Below, in pieces: positions 1 to 7,941 of a stretch of 16,912 bases of DNA (positions within the stretch are counted from its first letter, which is position 1; every line of letters starts with the position of its first letter). The DNA is from an uncultured Lachnospiraceae bacterium (GTDB taxonomy: Bacteria > Bacillota > Clostridia > Lachnospirales > Lachnospiraceae): contig CAKRNI010000036.1 of the NCBI GenBank assembly GCA_934370915.1, forward strand, positions 1 to 16,912, written 5' to 3'. The notes below the pieces were generated by a model. The model saw only the letters and a program-made list of their open reading frames with translations. It had not been told where the DNA came from and searched no databases. Both the position numbers and the translations under genes were made by a program.

Positions 1-12
1 TGCTTCTATCAT
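1..12 (-). CDS. Start of an unidentified minus-strand gene (partial)
   Basis: Only the first four codons are inside the window (ATG ATA GAA GCA, Met-Ile-Glu-Ala). A perfect GGAGG lies at 20-24, seven bases before the ATG, and a good sigma-A promoter lies further upstream at 88-116. This combination makes a genuine gene start very likely. The product cannot be recognised from four residues. A neighbour of galE is often galT in Firmicutes, but that is only a guess from context. The gene is separated from galE by the galE terminator, so it appears to be transcribed independently. Confidence 0.6.
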
Positions 13-87
13 TGCAATTCCTCCTGACAGGCATTCAAGGGATTCCGCCCGAAAGCAGATTCCGCAGGTGTGTTTTTTACTGAGTTT

Positions 88-116
88 AGTATACTTCTTT
101 TTACCCGTGTTTGCAA
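88..116 (-). promoter_or_regulatory. Sigma-A promoter for the gene leaving the left edge
   Basis: Read on the minus strand there is TTGCAA (111-116) and TATACT (88-93) with exactly 17 bases between. The -10 matches consensus at five of six positions and the -35 at four. Transcription would start near position 81, about 70 nt before the ATG at 12. It sits downstream of the galE terminator, as expected for a separate transcription unit. Confidence 0.65.
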
Positions 117-155
117 CCACGTTTTCACTGCGGTCCACACCTTACGCCGAAATAG

Positions 156-190
156 AAAAACTCCGGCAGACCATACATCCGCCGGAGTTT
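156..190 (-). terminator. Intrinsic terminator of galE
   Basis: A perfect 10-bp inverted repeat has arms AAACTCCGGC (158-167) and GCCGGAGTTT (181-190) with a 13-nt loop. On the minus strand the hairpin is followed by a run of five T. It lies about 35 nt after the galE stop codon and no plus-strand gene precedes it, so it serves the minus-strand transcript. Confidence 0.88.
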
Positions 191-223
191 CCTGTCTATG
201 ACCAAAGTTCAGTCATTCATTTT

Positions 224-1240
224 TTATGAACGATAACCATTCGGATTCTTGGACTGCCAGTTCCATGCGTCACGGCACATATCATCGAGGTTTCTCTTTG
301 CCTCCCAGCCAAGCTCTACCTTTGCCTTTGTAGCATCAGAATAGCATGTCGCGATATCGCCTGCACGGCGCGGTTTGATCACATACGGGATCTCTTTTCC
401 AACCGCCTTGGAAAAAGCGTGGATCACGTCAAGAACGCTGTATCCGTGACCTGTTCCGAGATTATAGATATATACCGCTGGCTTATCCTCAAATTTCTTT
501 AATGCCTTTACATGGCCTTCCGCAAGATCCATTACATGGATATAGTCGCGGACACCCGTTCCATCCGGTGTATCGTAATCGTTTCCGAATACGCCTACTT
601 CTTTTAATTTTCCGATGGCAACCTGCGTGATATACGGTGTCAGATTGTTCGGGATTCCCTCCGGATCTTCTCCGATGAGACCGCTCTCATGTGCTCCGAC
701 CGGATTAAAGTAGCGGAGCAGGATCACATTCCACTCCGGATCTGCCTTCTGCATATCTGTAAGGATCTGTTCCAGCATACTCTTTGTCTGCCCGTATGGG
801 TTTGTGCACTGTCCTTTTGGGCACTCCTCTGTGATCGGAACGAAAGCCGGATCTCCGTAAACGGTAGCGGAGGAGCTGAAGATGATCTTCTTCACGCCAT
901 GTTTTCTCATCACATCAAGAAGGATCAGGGTACCTGTGATATTGTTATGGTAATACTCCCACGGTTTTGCAACAGACTCACCTACAGCCTTTAATCCTGC
1001 AAAGTGGATCACTGCATCGATCTTTTCTGTATCAAAGATCTTTTCCATCGCGTCACGGTCCAGCATATCTGCCTTATAAAATGTCAGATCCTTTCCCGTG
1101 AGCTTTTTTACACGGTTTAATGCTTCTTCAGATGCGTTGTAAAGATTATCAAAAACAACGACCTCATGTCCCTGCTCTAAGAGTGCCAGACATGTATGGC
1201 TTCCGATATATCCTGCACCGCCGGTTACTAAAATTCTCAT
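224..1240 (-). CDS. galE: UDP-glucose 4-epimerase GalE
   Basis: This 338-residue protein interconverts UDP-galactose and UDP-glucose (Leloir pathway), and supplies UDP-galactose for surface glycans, in the cytoplasm. It is an extended short-chain dehydrogenase. The N-terminal Rossmann motif TGGAGYIGSH is at residues 6-15. The catalytic Ser lies in FSSSATVYG (121-129) and the YxxxK pair is Tyr149 and Lys153 in NPYGQTK, the same numbering as E. coli GalE (Ser124, Tyr149, Lys153). Length equals that of E. coli GalE (338). The ATG has GGAGG six bases upstream. It follows the pbp gene after 224 nt that hold a possible promoter, and it ends at a strong terminator, so it can be expressed alone. Identification is near certain. 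Confidence 0.97.
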   Translation of the reverse strand: MRILVTGGAGYIGSHTCLALLEQGHEVVVFDNLYNASEEALNRVKKLTGKDLTFYKADMLDRDAMEKIFDTEKIDAVIHFAGLKAVGESVAKPWEYYHNNITGTLILLDVMRKHGVKKIIFSSSATVYGDPAFVPITEECPKGQCTNPYGQTKSMLEQILTDMQKADPEWNVILLRYFNPVGAHESGLIGEDPEGIPNNLTPYITQVAIGKLKEVGVFGNDYDTPDGTGVRDYIHVMDLAEGHVKALKKFEDKPAVYIYNLGTGHGYSVLDVIHAFSKAVGKEIPYVIKPRRAGDIATCYSDATKAKVELGWEAKRNLDDMCRDAWNWQSKNPNGYRS

Positions 1241-1320
1241 GATGAACCTCCCCCAACTTTTGCCGTTCTGAGATACGGTTATTTTTCAGATCCCTTTTCC
1301 CGGATCCTGTCTTCGTTATC

Positions 1321-1349
1321 ATTTTAACACTACCCGGGATAAAAGAAAA
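1321..1349 (-). promoter_or_regulatory. Possible extended -10 promoter of galE
   Basis: On the minus strand TAAAAT (1321-1326) is preceded by TGT, giving an extended -10 element (TGnTAAAAT). The hexamer 17 bases upstream, TTTTCT at 1344-1349, is a poor -35. The start site would fall near 1314, leaving a leader of about 75 nt. No intrinsic terminator is visible after pbp, so read-through from pbp is the alternative route to galE expression. Confidence 0.4.
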
Positions 1350-1366
1350 TATCATTTTTCTTTTAT
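1339..1366. repeat. Perfect 11-bp inverted repeat upstream of galE
   Basis: The arms are ATAAAAGAAAA (1339-1349) and TTTTCTTTTAT (1356-1366), separated by six bases. The element is almost purely A/T and overlaps the -35 position of the proposed galE promoter. It could be an operator for a dimeric regulator, an A/T-rich upstream element, or a weak hairpin in the pbp 3' region. It lacks the GC-rich stem of a normal terminator. Confidence 0.6.
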
Positions 1367-1464
1367 TCGATACATATTTCTTTTCTCGATCGCCATTATT
1401 TCCGCATCCCGCATTTTCCCGTCTCCTTTGGCTGTGCCCAAAAGCTTCCGGGTATCTTTCCTTT

Positions 1465-2895
1465 TTACTGCAGCCACGCGTCAAACATTTTTGCCGCGAT
1501 CGGTGCCGCCGTACGTCCGCCGGAGCCGCCTTCCTCAACAATGACACATATCGCGATCTTCGGATCATCCGCCGGTGCAAAACCGACGAACCAGGCGTGG
1601 GTCTCTTTCCCTTTGTCAAATTCCGCGGATCCCGTCTTTCCCGCTACCTGATAGGAATCCCGCTTCAGGGCAGATCCCGTACCTACATTGACTACCTGTA
1701 CCATCAGATTTTTTAAAGCGTCCGCCTCGTTGGGGACCATCAGCTCTCCCACTGCAGACGGCGAAAATTTTCGGATCACATCCCCGCCTGAGTTTTCCAC
1801 ATGATCCATCAGATACGGTTTCATTAAGATTCCGCCGTTTGCGATCGCTGCAGTGATCAGGAGATTGTGCATCGGAGACATCAGGGTCTGCCCCTGACCA
1901 ATGCTCGTCTGTAAGATTTCCCACGCCTCAGCGTCCGGCTGCATTGGGAACGTGCTTCTGCTATACGGAATATCAAGAGGCAGGCTTCTGTTAAATAATA
2001 ACTGCTCTGCAAGATTCCTGTAGCTCGTCCGGTCAAGCTCCGTACCGAGGTTTGCGAACGCCCCATTGCAGGAATTCGCGAATGCCTGAGTAAAATCCTG
2101 AGATCCGTGAGCGATCTTGTGATAGCACTGGATCTTGTTGTTCTCAAATGTGAAGATTCCACTGCAGTCAAAATGATAATCGTTGTACGCTCCCGGATGT
2201 TCCCTCATGTACTCCAATGCCGTAACGATCTTAAAGGTCGATCCCGGAGGGTAAAGTCCCTGAGTCGCACGGTTCAACATTCTTGCCTCCGTGCTGTCCC
2301 CGTTTACGAGGTCATTCCAGTTTGCCGCCACCGTATTGGGATCAAAGGACGGCTTTGAAACCATACAGAGGATCTTTCCGGTATCCGGTTCAATGGCAAT
2401 GACCGCTCCACGGTGCTTTCCGAGGGCATCCGACGCGATCTGCTGTAAGTTCACATTCAGGGTCGTCACCACATTGTCACCGACACTCTTCCTGCCCATG
2501 ATCTCATCAGCGGTCTGCTCGATGAGGTTTGTATGGGACCTTAAAAGGTCAAAGTTTGCAAGAGACTCGATCCCCGTCTTTCCCACCGTCGAGTAGCCCA
2601 CCGCATGGGCGAACAGGCTGCCATAAGGGTATTCCCGTGTCTCTGTACCATTGGAATCCGTCGCTGTGACCGTCCTTGCAAGTACTGTCCCATCATCTGC
2701 AAGGATCTTCCCACGTGTGACCCGTTCCTCAAAAATATTCACTCTGGCATTGTATGGATTATCGATCACCGCATCACTCTTCACAGCAAGGAAATATCCA
2801 ACATAGATTCCCATGGCAAGAAACAGAAATACTGCCGCATACACAAACCAGAGGATATTCCGGTTTGCCTTCGGATTCGGTTTACTCTTCTTCAC
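1465..2895 (-). CDS. Class B penicillin-binding protein (peptidoglycan transpeptidase)
   Basis: This 476-residue membrane-anchored enzyme cross-links peptidoglycan outside the membrane. A short cytoplasmic tail is followed by one membrane segment (about residues 13-37). A short N-terminal region (about 50-150) leads into the transpeptidase domain. The active-site motifs are SxxK as Ser219-Thr-Phe-Lys222, SxN as Ser275-Cys-Asn277, and Lys420-Thr-Gly422. It is shorter than typical MrdA or FtsI and close in size to mycobacterial PbpA, which also sits beside RodA. The start is GTG with GGAGG six bases upstream. The ribosome binding site lies inside the acidic C-terminal codons of the upstream rodA gene, and the two genes overlap by 14 nt, so they are probably translationally coupled. 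Whether it serves division, elongation or sporulation cannot be told from sequence. Confidence 0.93.
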   Translation of the reverse strand: MKKSKPNPKANRNILWFVYAAVFLFLAMGIYVGYFLAVKSDAVIDNPYNARVNIFEERVTRGKILADDGTVLARTVTATDSNGTETREYPYGSLFAHAVGYSTVGKTGIESLANFDLLRSHTNLIEQTADEIMGRKSVGDNVVTTLNVNLQQIASDALGKHRGAVIAIEPDTGKILCMVSKPSFDPNTVAANWNDLVNGDSTEARMLNRATQGLYPPGSTFKIVTALEYMREHPGAYNDYHFDCSGIFTFENNKIQCYHKIAHGSQDFTQAFANSCNGAFANLGTELDRTSYRNLAEQLLFNRSLPLDIPYSRSTFPMQPDAEAWEILQTSIGQGQTLMSPMHNLLITAAIANGGILMKPYLMDHVENSGGDVIRKFSPSAVGELMVPNEADALKNLMVQVVNVGTGSALKRDSYQVAGKTGSAEFDKGKETHAWFVGFAPADDPKIAICVIVEEGGSGGRTAAPIAAKMFDAWLQ

Positions 2896-4213
2896 TGGAA
2901 TCCTCCTCCTCTTCTTCCCCGCGTTTTAAGACATAGAGTCCCTGAATGACCTGAAATACGATAAAGGTCGATACGATGGAGCTTCCGCCGTAGCTCACAA
3001 GCGGCAGGGTCACACCGGTGGACGGGATAAATTTTGTCACACCGCCGATGGTCAGAAATACCTGCGTGATATAAACGCTTCCAAGCCCAAACGCGATCAG
3101 TTTATAGAACATCGCCTGCATCTTCATTGCGATCAGCATAAACTGCAGATAGCATCCGAGGCACAGAAACAAAACGCAGAGAGCATAAAGCGCACCCATC
3201 TCCTCGGAGATCGCCGCAAATACGAAATCCTTGTCCACCACCGGGATCTTTTCCGGCATTCCCCGATAGAGTCCCATTCCGAACCATCCGCCCGTTCCAA
3301 TGGCAAACAGCGCCTGTGCCACCTGATATCCCTTGTTGGCAATATCTGACCACGGATCAGCCCAGGCCTCCACACGCCTTCTCACATGCGGGAAAAGATA
3401 ATAGGCCGCAACCGCTGCCAGCGATCCCCCCGCAATGCCCGCGCCAAACCAGAGATAACTGGATGTGGCTACAAAAAGCATCGTCATATAGGCGACGAAA
3501 AAGATCAGCGCACTTCCAAGATCCTTTGAGAGCACCAGCACAAAGACATGTAATGCCGCTACAACCGTGGTCTTTATGATCGTATCCCTGTCTGTGGACT
3601 GGTAAAACATGGCTGCCACAAAAAACACGAAGCTGATCTTCACAAACTCAGACGGCTGCACCGTAAATCCGCCGAAGGTCAGGGAAAGCTGGGCACCGTA
3701 GGAGGTGTTGCCGATCACGCAGACTACTGCCAGAAGTACCAGCCCGAGAATCCCGTAGACCCACGGAAACGTTACCAGCTGCCATACCCTGTCGATGATA
3801 AACGGTATGATCCACGTCACCACCGCTGCTGCCGCCACAATCACAAACTGGCGCATAGCCCGGTCAGGATTCAGCCTCGTAAGGATAATAAATCCTGTCG
3901 CTAAAAGCGTGCAAATATTATTGACGAGAAGTCTGGAGCTGTTCCGGTAAAACAGCCTCGTGAGATAGATATACAGCAGAAAAAATATCACCTGCGCACC
4001 GTAAAAAGCCAGCATCATCACGGATTCCGTGTTCAGCCAGATCAGGATATTTGCCAGAAAGTGCAGCATAAACAGACACACCAGCTGGCGCCCGCAGACA
4101 CGGTTTCTGCCCGCCTCATCCCGCATGGAAAAGAAACGGAAATTGTAATAGGTATCCATAGCGATCAGAAGGATCATCAAGTATCTGGATATCTGTATGA
4201 TCAGATTAGTCAA
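2882..4213 (-). CDS. FtsW/RodA/SpoVE family peptidoglycan glycosyltransferase
   Basis: This 443-residue polytopic membrane protein belongs to the SEDS family, which polymerises lipid II into glycan strands with a partner class B PBP. About ten hydrophobic segments are visible. Family motifs are QPSEFVK (186-192), KDLGSAL with the conserved Asp231 (230-236), FVFAAISEEMG (330-340) and the hallmark PSTGVTLPLVSYGGSS (397-412). The start is a TTG preceded by AGGTG about seven bases upstream, and the N-terminus fits other clostridial members, so the rare start is preferred over Met13. The protein ends in a strongly acidic tail (residues 432-443), whose GAG/GAA codons double as the ribosome binding site of the overlapping pbp gene. 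It starts 10 nt after the U32 gene. RodA and FtsW cannot be separated with confidence here. Confidence 0.93.
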   Translation of the reverse strand: MTNLIIQISRYLMILLIAMDTYYNFRFFSMRDEAGRNRVCGRQLVCLFMLHFLANILIWLNTESVMMLAFYGAQVIFFLLYIYLTRLFYRNSSRLLVNNICTLLATGFIILTRLNPDRAMRQFVIVAAAAVVTWIIPFIIDRVWQLVTFPWVYGILGLVLLAVVCVIGNTSYGAQLSLTFGGFTVQPSEFVKISFVFFVAAMFYQSTDRDTIIKTTVVAALHVFVLVLSKDLGSALIFFVAYMTMLFVATSSYLWFGAGIAGGSLAAVAAYYLFPHVRRRVEAWADPWSDIANKGYQVAQALFAIGTGGWFGMGLYRGMPEKIPVVDKDFVFAAISEEMGALYALCVLFLCLGCYLQFMLIAMKMQAMFYKLIAFGLGSVYITQVFLTIGGVTKFIPSTGVTLPLVSYGGSSIVSTFIVFQVIQGLYVLKRGEEEEEDSSEEE

Positions 4214-4223
4214 TAATTATCAC

Positions 4224-6443
4224 CTACTCCACTCCGCGCTTAAAATGTCCGCGCGTAAACTGATTCTTTAAGACAGCCGGTTCCGCCGCTTTTTCGCCCA
4301 TTTCGTATTCTTCAAAGAATGCGTCCAGAATCTCACCCGCTGCAGCCGGTTCCTCCACTGTAAAATTCAGGCGGAACGCAGCCGGTTTTAGTCCTGCAAC
4401 CTGACCTGAAAGTCCCAGAAGGGAGAGCGGCGCAGAATTGTAGATCGTATTATAGCAGAAGCGACACTGGTTCACTACAGGAAAGCGCATCTCCTTGCGG
4501 TCTTTTAACCACATGACTTCCGGCTTTCCGGAACATCCCAGTGTGGTCTTTCTGATACACTGGGCGGAGATCATCATCGGAAGATACCCGTATACGATCA
4601 TCTCTCCCCGGACACCGGATTCCCGGATCTCACGCTCGTTTAACTCCACGGGGATCGTCAGCCGGTCTGCACCGTACCGTTCCATCGCCGCACCGGCAAG
4701 ATGGTTCCAGGAATACATTCCATGGTCAAAGTACAGTGGAAGCTCGATTCCGGCTTCCCGGAGAAATCCCGGTTCTTCCATGGAACCGATTCCTAAAGCA
4801 TCAAATCCGGCAGTCTTTAATCGTTCCATCTGCTTTCTGAAATACTGCTCCGCTTCTTTCCGGAAGATCCTCGGCATCATAAGATAACATCTGACCCCCG
4901 CCTCATGACAGCGTTGCGCAAGTCTCTTCCACTCCGCGGCATCAAAGCTCTCTGACGCGAGATAAATTCCGTATTCTCCTGCGGACAGCTTCCGGTACAT
5001 TTTAAATTTACCGAGAACCATCTCAAACTGCTGCTTCGTCTGGACAAAGGCTGTAAATTCCGGCTTTTCTTCCGGTTCCGGCTTTTCAGGTATTTTCTCC
5101 TCCGCCATCATTGGCGGAACAGAACTGTTTCTCCGGCAGCCGGACAGGATCTCATCCTGAAGCTTTTCCAGAACCTCACGGCGCATCTTATTTAACGCCT
5201 GCACCGGCATAAACACATTCCCCTCACACTCCACAGCGAGATCTGTGAATGTAAACATGGAATCTCCGGTCTTTGAAAGCTGTTTTTTGATGCGCTCCGC
5301 GTCCATCGGGGCGTTTTTTGCTTCCTCCGCGGGCTGGGATTCCACCCATGCCGTGTTTCCTGCCTCATCCGACACGGAAAAGTATCCCGGCTTTCCAACT
5401 GCGATGTACGCACTTCCCGTCACAGGGATCTTCTTTTCCGCATTCACATAGGTGCGGTCCAGATAATCAAAAAGCTCCTGATTCACGTCGCGGTACTCCG
5501 GCTTCTCCTTTAATACCACCATATCGCGCCCGTTGTGGGTTCTGTAATACCCCTGAGACTGTCCGCCGCGGTCAAAGAGGGCAAGCAGCGCATCTCTGTC
5601 GGCCTTCTCCACATGGTATCCGCCACGTCCCTCTTTCAAATAGAGATCCACATATTTCCGGTAGATGCTCACAACACCGGCCGTGTAACGCGGACTCTTC
5701 ATGCGCCCCTCAATTTTTAAGGAACAGACTCCCGCTTCCAGAATATCCGGGATCAGGTCCAGAGTGCACAGGTCTTTCAGGCTTAAGAGATATTTTTCAT
5801 TTTTTTTATTGACATACGTTCCGTTCTGCTCCGCATCGAAAGGCAGGCGGCAGGTCTGCGCACACCGCCCACGGTTTCCGCTCCGGCCGCCGATCAGGCT
5901 GGAAAACAGGCACTGACCGGAATAGCAGTAACAGAGAGCGCCGTGGACAAAGGTCTCCACCTCAAGTCCCGTGTCATCGTGGATCTCCCGGATCTCCTTT
6001 AAAGAAAGCTCCCGCGCAGGAACAACGCGGACGGCACCAAGGGCTTTCAGGTCTCTCGCACTGTACTTTCCCGTCACCGTCATCTGGGTACTGATATGAA
6101 CCGGAAGGTCCGGGAAATGTTTCCGGATGTAGGTGAGGGCTCCCATATCCTGGACTAAAACGGCATCCAGTCCCGCCTCGTAGTACGGTTTCAGATAGGA
6201 ATACAGATCCCACATCTCTTTTTCCTTCACAAGAGTGTTGACTGTCATATAGATCCTGCATCCGTGAAGATGCATGAAATCGATAGCCTTCACCATCGTT
6301 TCCTCATCCAGGTTGTTTGCGTAGGCACGGGCACCAAACCGGCTTCCACCGATATAGACCGCGTCCGCTCCCGCGTTCACTGCAGCCACCATGCTCTCAT
6401 AGGAACCGGCCGGTGCGAGGATTTCAACCGTTCTGTTTTTCAT
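4224..6443 (-). CDS. U32 family protein, RlhA-like (23S rRNA hydroxylation type)
   Basis: This 739-residue protein carries the old 'U32 peptidase/collagenase-like' label. Family members studied more recently modify RNA: E. coli RlhA makes 5-hydroxycytidine in 23S rRNA, and TrhP proteins hydroxylate tRNA. Its N-terminal barrel begins EILAPAGS (7-14). The PROSITE U32 signature is complete at residues 163-181 (E-x-F-x2-G-A-L-C-x4-G-x-C-x-F-S), with Cys171 and Cys178. Further Cys at 194, 198, 226 and 240 could complete an iron-sulfur site. The length, well over the 330-450 of short U32 proteins, and the degenerate second half fit the RlhA/DUF3656 type. A second cysteine group is near the C-terminus (Cys629, 637, 660, 663). 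The ATG has GGAGG nine bases upstream, just after the zapA stop. RlhA-like function is inferred from architecture; peptidase activity is considered unlikely. Confidence 0.88.
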   Translation of the reverse strand: MKNRTVEILAPAGSYESMVAAVNAGADAVYIGGSRFGARAYANNLDEETMVKAIDFMHLHGCRIYMTVNTLVKEKEMWDLYSYLKPYYEAGLDAVLVQDMGALTYIRKHFPDLPVHISTQMTVTGKYSARDLKALGAVRVVPARELSLKEIREIHDDTGLEVETFVHGALCYCYSGQCLFSSLIGGRSGNRGRCAQTCRLPFDAEQNGTYVNKKNEKYLLSLKDLCTLDLIPDILEAGVCSLKIEGRMKSPRYTAGVVSIYRKYVDLYLKEGRGGYHVEKADRDALLALFDRGGQSQGYYRTHNGRDMVVLKEKPEYRDVNQELFDYLDRTYVNAEKKIPVTGSAYIAVGKPGYFSVSDEAGNTAWVESQPAEEAKNAPMDAERIKKQLSKTGDSMFTFTDLAVECEGNVFMPVQALNKMRREVLEKLQDEILSGCRRNSSVPPMMAEEKIPEKPEPEEKPEFTAFVQTKQQFEMVLGKFKMYRKLSAGEYGIYLASESFDAAEWKRLAQRCHEAGVRCYLMMPRIFRKEAEQYFRKQMERLKTAGFDALGIGSMEEPGFLREAGIELPLYFDHGMYSWNHLAGAAMERYGADRLTIPVELNEREIRESGVRGEMIVYGYLPMMISAQCIRKTTLGCSGKPEVMWLKDRKEMRFPVVNQCRFCYNTIYNSAPLSLLGLSGQVAGLKPAAFRLNFTVEEPAAAGEILDAFFEEYEMGEKAAEPAVLKNQFTRGHFKRGVE

Positions 6444-6458
6444 AGCTGGTCTCCTCCT

Positions 6459-6791
6459 TTATTCCGCCTTCTTCTCCGCGGATTCCTGTTTCATCTGAAG
6501 GCCGATCAACTCATGCTTTAAGCTGTAGATCTCCTTCTCCATCTCGTCCTTCTGGGCACGCAGCATCATCGCTTCCTGAAGGGTCTTAAAATAATCGTCT
6601 GCCAGATTTAAATAGATCATGACTTCCTGATAATCCTTATTCTGTCTGGTGAATCCCGGCTGTGCCTTCAGTACAGCGATCTTTTCATTAATATAGGCGG
6701 CCACCTTCTGCAGGTACTCTGGATCCTCCGCTCCGCCCAGCGTGTAGACATTTCCATTGATCAGTACTTGTGTATAGTTCTTCTCATCCAT
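6459..6791 (-). CDS. zapA: Cell division protein ZapA
   Basis: This 110-residue cytoplasmic protein bundles FtsZ filaments and stabilises the Z-ring. The N-terminal ZapA domain starts with a short beta region (VLINGNVYTLGG, residues 9-20), followed by YLQKVAAYINEKI (26-38), typical of the family. The C-terminal half (about 55-108) is a charged heptad-rich coiled coil. The length is normal for Firmicute ZapA (85-120). The ATG has GAGG eight bases upstream. It is followed after 15 nt by the U32 gene, then RodA and PBP, so a Z-ring factor is grouped with wall-synthesis enzymes. It lies 68 nt after ruvB with no clear terminator or promoter between them. Confidence 0.93.
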   Translation of the reverse strand: MDEKNYTQVLINGNVYTLGGAEDPEYLQKVAAYINEKIAVLKAQPGFTRQNKDYQEVMIYLNLADDYFKTLQEAMMLRAQKDEMEKEIYSLKHELIGLQMKQESAEKKAE

Positions 6792-6859
6792 TTATAATTC
6801 CTCACTTTTTCGCGTAACTGCCCACCGGTCCGTCACAAATTGTTTTCTGTAATTTCTTC

Positions 6860-7861
6860 CTATTGTTTTTCCATATCGATTCCAAGATGCCTGTAGGCAA
6901 GATCCGTCGCCATTCTTCCCCTCGGTGTCCGCATAATGAGTCCGTTCATCAATAAATACGGTTCGTACACATCTTCCAGAGTTCCGGAATCCTCTCCGAT
7001 GGACGCCGCCAGCGTCTCAAGTCCCACCGGTCCGCCGGAGAACTTCCGGATCATGGTGAGAAGCAGAGTCCGGTCATTATTGTCGAGTCCAAGCTTGTCC
7101 ACATCGAGAATATCCAGAGCGAAATCCGCCACACTCCTTGTGATCACCCCATCGTATTTTACCTGGGCAAAATCCCGCACTCTCTTTAAGAGACGGTTTG
7201 CCAGCCTCGGGGTTCCTCTGGACCTTCTTGCGATCTCAAAAGCTCCTTCCTCATCGATCTCAACCCCCAGAACCTTTGCAGAACGCTTTACGATCACGCA
7301 GAGTTCCTCGGGCGTATAAAATTCGAGTCTCTGGATCACGCCGAAGCGGTCCCGGAGCGGCGCTGTCAGGAGTCCCGCTCTCGTCGTTGCTCCTACAAGC
7401 GTAAATTTCGGGAGATCCAGTCGGATCGAGCGGGCAGATGAGTCCTTTCCCAGCATAATATCGATGGCAAAGTCTTCCATCGCAGGATACAGCACTTCCT
7501 CCACCTGACGGTTCAGCCTGTGGATCTCGTCCACAAACAGGACATCGCCCTCCTGAAGATTGTTCAGGATCGCGGCCATCTCGCCCGGCTTCTCGATCGC
7601 GGGACCGGAGGTCACTTTTAAGTTCACGCCCATCTCATTCGCAATGATCCCGCACAGCGTCGTCTTTCCAAGTCCCGGTGGTCCATAAAAAAGCACATGA
7701 TCCAATGCCTCCCCACGGCTCTTCGCCGCATCGATAAAGATCTTTAACGTGGACTTTATCTTCTCCTGACCGATATAATCCTTTAAATATTGTGGACGCA
7801 GGGTCCCCTCTATTTTTTTGTCTTCCTCAGTCTCTTCAGTCGTAATGATTTTTCGGCTCAT
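6860..7861 (-). CDS. ruvB: Holliday junction branch-migration ATPase RuvB
   Basis: This 333-residue AAA+ motor drives branch migration of Holliday junctions together with RuvA, and in some bacteria RuvC, in the nucleoid. Visible motifs: Walker A GPPGLGKT (60-67), Walker B LFVDEIH (108-114), sensor 1 GATTR (157-161), the LRDRFG region with the candidate arginine finger (169-174), and a C-terminal winged-helix domain ending around MRTPRGR (310-316). Length is typical (330-350). The ATG has AGGA about six bases upstream. It lies 80 nt after ruvA, on the same strand, with nothing recognisable in the gap, and is most likely cotranscribed from the ruvA promoter. No ruvC is in the window. Confidence 0.98.
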   Translation of the reverse strand: MSRKIITTEETEEDKKIEGTLRPQYLKDYIGQEKIKSTLKIFIDAAKSRGEALDHVLFYGPPGLGKTTLCGIIANEMGVNLKVTSGPAIEKPGEMAAILNNLQEGDVLFVDEIHRLNRQVEEVLYPAMEDFAIDIMLGKDSSARSIRLDLPKFTLVGATTRAGLLTAPLRDRFGVIQRLEFYTPEELCVIVKRSAKVLGVEIDEEGAFEIARRSRGTPRLANRLLKRVRDFAQVKYDGVITRSVADFALDILDVDKLGLDNNDRTLLLTMIRKFSGGPVGLETLAASIGEDSGTLEDVYEPYLLMNGLIMRTPRGRMATDLAYRHLGIDMEKQ

Positions 7862-7941
7862 AACATTTCCTATCTATTTTTCTATCCTACAGCCGGATCG
7901 CTCCACTGCCATTTTTACCGTTGTTCAAAACAGAAGGCATC

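Noticed and set aside
5318..5812. Plus-strand open frame of 164 codons opposite the U32 gene
   Set aside because: It is a shadow of a well-supported gene, rich in Pro, Arg and Ser as expected for antisense frames in this base composition, without a ribosome binding site.
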